NCBI RefSeq assembly: GCF_001719045.1
Contig: NZ_CP015423.1
Coordinates: 1,674,001 to 1,738,000, forward strand
Length of the DNA stretch: 64,000 nt
Source of the DNA: Paenibacillus polymyxa
GTDB taxonomy: Bacteria; Bacillota; Bacilli; Paenibacillales; Paenibacillaceae
Direction: 5' to 3'
Each line of letters opens with the position of its first letter. Position 1 is the first letter of the stretch. Below are positions 59,772 to 64,000 of the stretch, one piece after another. Both the position numbers and the translations under genes were made by a program. A model generated the notes under the pieces. That model was not told the DNA's origin and ran no database searches. It saw only the letters and a program-made list of their open reading frames with translations.

Positions 59772-61061
59772 ATGTCTCTTACCGAATGGCTCCATACAGC
59801 ATCTCGACAGCTTCAAGGAGGGCTAAAGCTACTGGGTTCCGTTCCCCGTGTTGCAGAGGAAGCTTGGGAGGGCAAACGGGCGGCTTGGACCGAATCCCGC
59901 AAATTACGCTACCCCTTGCGTCAACTAGCGTGGGATTATCATACAGCACAGGCCGCTATGAATGAAGCTGAAGCGTTAATGCTGGTGAACGGACCCGCTA
60001 CGCGTCCCTCTTCTCTGAATATGCCCTTATGCGAAACAGACTGTGAGCTGCTGGAGCGGATCAAAAATGATACAGCACAGGAGAATCGCAGCAACGTCAC
60101 CCGCACGGCCGCTTACCTTGAATGCTATCGTGGCTACCCGGAGTTACACTGGGCATTACTGGCCCACCTGGTTTCTCGTAATGGCGGCTATAATATGACC
60201 GATCTGAAAGGGGGACTGATTGGCAACCTGTTTGGCGAACAGGAAAAGGAATGGCTGTATCGGCTACTGGAGCGCTGTAATGCCCTTATTTTTCAAGATG
60301 CTTACCCGCAGTTGCAACTTTACATGCACAGCCGTCATTTGGGTCGGAGTTGCTTTCATTTGTTGCCTTATTTTCACATTTCGCCATTCATGAAGCCCTT
60401 TTGGGAACGTTTTTGGGCTTGGCGGGATAGCTCTCTGTTGACTGTGGCGCTCATCATTAATGAACAAAACTATATTGAAGGACGTGTGATAAAAGATCCG
60501 TATTTTCAAAAATTTGTGACACACAAGCCGGGCTTTTATTTGCATGACTGGCTCCAACTTAATCAGGTTATATTTCCACTTGGGCTGAACGGTGGACTTG
60601 CTGGACTAGTGATGGAGCGTTTCGGCCATTTGGACGAGCGGATCGGCTTTGGCAAAAGTCTCTATGCTATGCTCTTCGGCCATCAGCAGGTGCTGGACCA
60701 GGTATCAGCATTCGCTAACAGTGTGCCGCATACGGGTTCACGCAGCGACTATTGGCCCGGATTGTTCACCCCGAATGAACAAAAAGCGCTGCACTCTCCA
60801 GATGAAAGTGCAACGCTTTTAGCACATGAATGGCTACCGCCAGGACAACGTCTGTACAGCCCGGAGCTGAACGCCGTCTGGTCCGATACAGCTTATGATC
60901 CAATCCCCCGTTATGACTGGTTTCAGGACGGCTCCACACTTGGACATCTCAGCGAACCAAGGCGACCGCTGTTATTTGCCATGCGCCATGAGCATCGCCA
61001 CGGCATCCAAAAAACAGCAATGGCCCACGTTGCCCATAACAGCTTGCAACCTTTCCACTGA
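59772..61061 (+). CDS. DUF2515 family protein (YppC-like)
   Basis: A 429-aa protein of the DUF2515 family. Family blocks include RTAAYLECYRGYPELHWALLAH and LVSRNGGYNMTDL. There is no signal or clear membrane helix. The start at 59772 has GGAAAGGAGG. It converges with the flippase gene 16 bases downstream. Function is not known; related genes in Bacillus lie near penicillin-binding-protein loci. Confidence 0.75.
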   Translation: MSLTEWLHTASRQLQGGLKLLGSVPRVAEEAWEGKRAAWTESRKLRYPLRQLAWDYHTAQAAMNEAEALMLVNGPATRPSSLNMPLCETDCELLERIKNDTAQENRSNVTRTAAYLECYRGYPELHWALLAHLVSRNGGYNMTDLKGGLIGNLFGEQEKEWLYRLLERCNALIFQDAYPQLQLYMHSRHLGRSCFHLLPYFHISPFMKPFWERFWAWRDSSLLTVALIINEQNYIEGRVIKDPYFQKFVTHKPGFYLHDWLQLNQVIFPLGLNGGLAGLVMERFGHLDERIGFGKSLYAMLFGHQQVLDQVSAFANSVPHTGSRSDYWPGLFTPNEQKALHSPDESATLLAHEWLPPGQRLYSPELNAVWSDTAYDPIPRYDWFQDGSTLGHLSEPRRPLLFAMRHEHRHGIQKTAMAHVAHNSLQPFH

Positions 61062-61077
61062 TAGACTGGAGGACTCT

Positions 61078-62712
61078 TTAGCCTTGTTGTCCTGTAGACT
61101 CACGCTGTAGACGCATTAACGGACGCAGTACCTTTTGCAACATACGTGGGTAGTTGCCCAGCTCGTCCCTGCGCAATACGCGCAGTACAACCAGCAACAG
61201 CAAGTAGCATACCAGTACAGCTGCCCCTGCAATGCAGCACGCGATCAAGAAGGCCACACGCGCAGGCATCAAATGCACCAGTAGAATACAGGCTTCATTT
61301 ACACCGTATCCGATAGCTCCCGAGACGACGACTGCGGTTAAGAACCCTGCCCAGCGACGGCCCATGATGGAAAAGGAGACGATCCCTTTAAGCACACGTA
61401 AATTCAGCAACGTGATCACGAGGAAACATAATCCGGTTGCGGCAATGATCCCGTAAATCCCAAGCCAACCAGCCAGCAGCCAGCTCGCTGCAAACTTGAC
61501 GACGATACCGACCATGACATTAACCATTGAAATACGTGGCTTGCCCATACCGATCAATATCGAATTAGAAGTCATCATCGTAATCTGGAATATCGTTCCG
61601 AGTGTCAGAACAGCGATAATACCGCTGCCTCCAAGCGAGCTAAACAGTAAACCATTAATAGAATAGGCGGTTACACATAAAGCTAGCACAATTGGCATTC
61701 CAGTCAAAATAGAGATACGCAGGGCCAGCGTCATCTGATTTTGTAAATGCTGCTCATCCTTACGGGCAAATGCTGCTGAAATGATCGGAATAAGCGATTG
61801 GCTGAGCGCAATGGCCAAAATCGGCGGAATTCCCGCCACACTCTGTGCCCGAGAGCCTAGATAACCCAACTGAGTAGTCGCCTGATCCAATCCCACTTGA
61901 CCAGATAGCAGTCTCACCACAATCGACGTATCAATAAAGTTGACCGCCGGAACTGTCAGAGAGGACAATACAATGGGAATGGAAAGCTTGAAAATATCTT
62001 TGTAAATGCGCATCATCGGTAGCGCGGATCTTTCCTCTTGGAATTGATCTTGGCGATCCTGTCGATCCTGGCGGCGCAATTTCACCGTGTAGTATAACAT
62101 GACCGCTAGAGCGCCAAGACTTCCCATGACACCTCCGAAGGAGGCCCCGGCCGCAACCTCGCGATCTCCATAACCCAGCTTCAAAATAATAAAAGCGAGT
62201 ACAATAGCAGTCGCTACCCGTGCAACCTGCTCCACAATTTGTGAAATACCGCCTGCGGTCATATTACCGCGCCCTTGGAAGTATCCACGCATCATGGCAA
62301 TGGCAGGGAACAGCAGTAATGCTGGTGCCAAAGCCTGAATGGCCAAAGCGGATTGTGGAACCCCTGCTACATGCTCGGCAAAGTAAGGTGCTCCAAAATA
62401 CAGTAGCGCTGTAATGATAATGCCTGCCGCTACCGCGAATATCAAAGCCGCACGATACACACGTCGTGCTTCCGAAGGCCGATCCAGTGCATAACGTTCT
62501 GAAACCATTTTGCTCAATGTGCTTGGAATACCGGCCGTAGCCACTGTGAGCAGCATCAAATAAGCGTTGTTCGCAATGGTAAACGAGGCGTTCCCTACGG
62601 AACCGAGCAGATGCTCCAATGGAACACGCTGTACCAGACCAAGCACTCTGGCCACCAAGGCGGCAGCGGCTAAAATAAGCGTACCTTTAAGGAATGTTTC
62701 TTTATTGGACAA
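61078..62712 (-). CDS. MurJ/SpoVB-like lipid flippase (MATE/polysaccharide exporter family)
   Basis: A 544-aa membrane protein with about 14 hydrophobic helices. FLKGTLILAAAALVARVLGLVQRVPL and NAYLMLLTVATAGIPSTLSKMVSERYA are the SpoVB/YtgP signature. Members flip lipid-linked wall precursors across the membrane, in vegetative growth (YtgP/MurJ) or in spore cortex synthesis (SpoVB). Which it is cannot be said. The TTG at 62712 has GAAGGGA upstream and is preferred to the ATG at 62787. The next gene upstream, DUF456, is on the same strand 138 bases away. Confidence 0.85.
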   Translation of the reverse strand: MSNKETFLKGTLILAAAALVARVLGLVQRVPLEHLLGSVGNASFTIANNAYLMLLTVATAGIPSTLSKMVSERYALDRPSEARRVYRAALIFAVAAGIIITALLYFGAPYFAEHVAGVPQSALAIQALAPALLLFPAIAMMRGYFQGRGNMTAGGISQIVEQVARVATAIVLAFIILKLGYGDREVAAGASFGGVMGSLGALAVMLYYTVKLRRQDRQDRQDQFQEERSALPMMRIYKDIFKLSIPIVLSSLTVPAVNFIDTSIVVRLLSGQVGLDQATTQLGYLGSRAQSVAGIPPILAIALSQSLIPIISAAFARKDEQHLQNQMTLALRISILTGMPIVLALCVTAYSINGLLFSSLGGSGIIAVLTLGTIFQITMMTSNSILIGMGKPRISMVNVMVGIVVKFAASWLLAGWLGIYGIIAATGLCFLVITLLNLRVLKGIVSFSIMGRRWAGFLTAVVVSGAIGYGVNEACILLVHLMPARVAFLIACCIAGAAVLVCYLLLLVVLRVLRRDELGNYPRMLQKVLRPLMRLQRESTGQQG

Positions 62713-62850
62713 GATGCGTTCCCTTCTTTCTTGCTGTTCACACGCATGCAAAAGCCCCGCACAAACAATCATGGCCTGAGCCATCACCGGTGCGGAGCCG
62801 CATGTCGATTCTGTCTCTGCAAATCATAATAAACGAAAACGAATCTCGGG

Positions 62851-63330
62851 TCATAACACCCAAATCAAGAATACAATAATCATGGCAAGCTGCAAAATCA
62901 CTTTCATCACGGTGCTGGTAAAAAGACCTAATACAGAGCCAAAGCCCACTTTTATAGCTCGATCCAGCGGGGCTTTGCCAATCAGCTCACCCAGTACGGC
63001 GCCGATAAATGGTCCCAAAATCAGACCAAATGCCGGAATAACGAAGGGGCCAATAATAATCCCGACAGTGCTGAGGATTGCTGACAGACGCGAGCCGCCA
63101 AATCGCTTGACTCCCCACGCATTCACAGCATAATCCGCAACAAAAAGGGCAACGACGATTAGTGTTTGTATAATCCAAAACAATGCATTGTATGGAGCAA
63201 ACGAGAAAAACCAGCCGTATACAAAAAATGCAAAATAGATGGCGAGCGCCCCCGGCAATACGGGATATACCGCCCCGGCCATGCCCACAATGAACAGCAC
63301 AATAACAACAATCCAGCCTACAACGTCCAT
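62851..63330 (-). CDS. DUF456 membrane protein (YqgC-like)
   Basis: A 159-aa protein with four to five hydrophobic segments. The family block AVLGELIGKAPLDRAIKVGFGSVLGLFTS with Gly-rich FGLILGPFIGAVLG is clear. The ATG has GAAGGAGGAG. Function unknown. It follows the HAD gene on the same strand by 51 bases and may be cotranscribed with it. Confidence 0.85.
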   Translation of the reverse strand: MDVVGWIVVIVLFIVGMAGAVYPVLPGALAIYFAFFVYGWFFSFAPYNALFWIIQTLIVVALFVADYAVNAWGVKRFGGSRLSAILSTVGIIIGPFVIPAFGLILGPFIGAVLGELIGKAPLDRAIKVGFGSVLGLFTSTVMKVILQLAMIIVFLIWVL

Positions 63331-63381
63331 GGGCCTCCTCCTTCTCGTCCATTCATCCTGCTAGCTGCATCATTCGTTTTA

Positions 63382-64000
63382 TTACACAAGCACATAATCA
63401 CGAATCACTTCTACAATGCCGTCGTCATTGTTCGAAGCCACGACCACATCAGCGGCTTCTTTAACCGTATCCTGAGCATTCCCCATTGCTACGCCCAGCC
63501 CAACCGCTTGAATCACAGCCAGGTCATTCAGACTGTCGCCAACGGCAACCACCTGCTCAAGAGTAATGCCAAGCAGGTCGCACACTTCAGCGATTCCACT
63601 GGCTTTGGATATACCAGCTGGGTTAATTTCCAAATTTGTCATCGAGGAATTGGAAATTTCAAGTCCCCCCATGTCCTGAAGCTTAAGTAAAATTTGGTGG
63701 CGAATTTCGTCATTTTCCGTATTATAACCGAATTTGAGCCATTCCTGTGTGTCCAATGTATCCGGCCAACGATCTCTGTTATATAATTCCTCCGTTGAGT
63801 AAGCCCAGAACCAAGAGCCTGTTTCTACGGCAATCTGGTGCATCTTACGAACGAGCTCCTTATCAAGTAAATAACGGCGCCACAACTCGTGGGGTGATTT
63901 CCACACCTCACTGCCGTTTACAGTTACCATTGGCGTCTCCAGGCCGAGTTGCTGACCGTAAGGCAGAGCATGCATCGCTGCACGTCCAGTAGACAAGCAT
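63382..64000 (-). CDS. HAD-superfamily phosphatase, Cof type (3' part; start lies beyond the window)
   Basis: A 206-codon C-terminal part of a Cof/YkrA-type HAD hydrolase. The window edge cuts it just before motif II (STGRAAMH). The cap domain fills the middle. VVAVGDSLNDLAVIQAVGLGVAMGNAQDTVKEAADVV holds motif IV with the Asp pair and its conserved GNA. Such enzymes dephosphorylate sugar phosphates or cofactors such as FMN or PLP. Motif I (DxDGT) is outside. Confidence 0.85.
   Translation of the reverse strand, partial: CLSTGRAAMHALPYGQQLGLETPMVTVNGSEVWKSPHELWRRYLLDKELVRKMHQIAVETGSWFWAYSTEELYNRDRWPDTLDTQEWLKFGYNTENDEIRHQILLKLQDMGGLEISNSSMTNLEINPAGISKASGIAEVCDLLGITLEQVVAVGDSLNDLAVIQAVGLGVAMGNAQDTVKEAADVVVASNNDDGIVEVIRDYVLV

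Overview
The window is chromosomal DNA of a low-to-mid G+C, endospore-forming Firmicute, most likely a Paenibacillus of the P. polymyxa type. The support is: AGGAGG-type ribosome binding sites with frequent TTG and GTG starts; Bacillus-type genes (dnaB/dnaI, hemQ, sda, yumC, the yutI-yuzB-yutJ cluster, a Ktr potassium system); a SpoVB-like flippase and a YheC/YheD-like spore-coat ATP-grasp protein; SAM and c-di-AMP riboswitches; and menaquinone genes of the futalosine route (mqnB, mqnD, mqnE, a UbiD-like decarboxylase) rather than the men operon. No rRNA, tRNA, CRISPR array, prophage or insertion sequence was seen. It reads as core chromosome with a few accessory islets.

Layout. 1-4.7 kb: start of a DEAD-box helicase, an SDR, cheX, a LysR gene with histidinol phosphatase, and a small alarmone synthetase lying between two copies of an intergenic repeat. 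4.8-12.9 kb: hydrolase and epimerase genes, then a Fur-boxed MFS exporter plus a PchR-like AraC regulator bracketed by a 120-bp direct repeat, then a GNAT, two metallophosphoesterases (one Tat-exported) and an AAC(3)-like acetyltransferase. 13-17.4 kb: the sdhCAB operon with a divergent LysR gene. 17.4-20.3 kb: a Ktr potassium system behind a c-di-AMP (ydaO) riboswitch. 20.4-28.5 kb: a CPBP protease, uvrC with an inserted linker, trxA, dnaI, dnaB and hemQ. 28.7-31.7 kb: ndh and yumC, divergently transcribed, then sda with a cluster of DnaA boxes. 31.7-38.5 kb: a YheC/D-like gene, ppx and ppk (convergent, overlapping, with a PhoP box in front of ppk), and mqnB-mqnD. 38.6-47.4 kb: small uncharacterised genes, a DMT transporter with a divergent LysR gene, a DUF421 gene split by a frameshift at an A8 run, a ferritin-like protein, and an ECF sigma factor fused to DUF1835. 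47.5-52.2 kb: Fe-S genes, mqnE, the yut/yuz cluster and an SDR. 52.3-55.3 kb: metNIQ behind an S-box. 55.4-64 kb: a HEPN-domain protein, the UbiD-like decarboxylase, ctaA, a thioredoxin, a DUF2515 protein, a SpoVB-like flippase, a DUF456 protein and a partial HAD phosphatase.

The genes connect mainly through respiration (succinate dehydrogenase, NDH-2, menaquinone, heme A, coproheme decarboxylase), Fe-S assembly, phosphate and stringent physiology (ppk/ppx with a PhoP box, alarmone synthetase, c-di-AMP-sensing potassium uptake) and the replication-sporulation link (dnaB/dnaI, sda with DnaA boxes). The most unusual items are the sigma factor-DUF1835 fusion with an internal translation start, the repeat-flanked Fur-controlled exporter cassette, and the frameshifted DUF421 gene. 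Start codons were chosen by eye from Shine-Dalgarno spacing. Regulatory sites are motif matches only.
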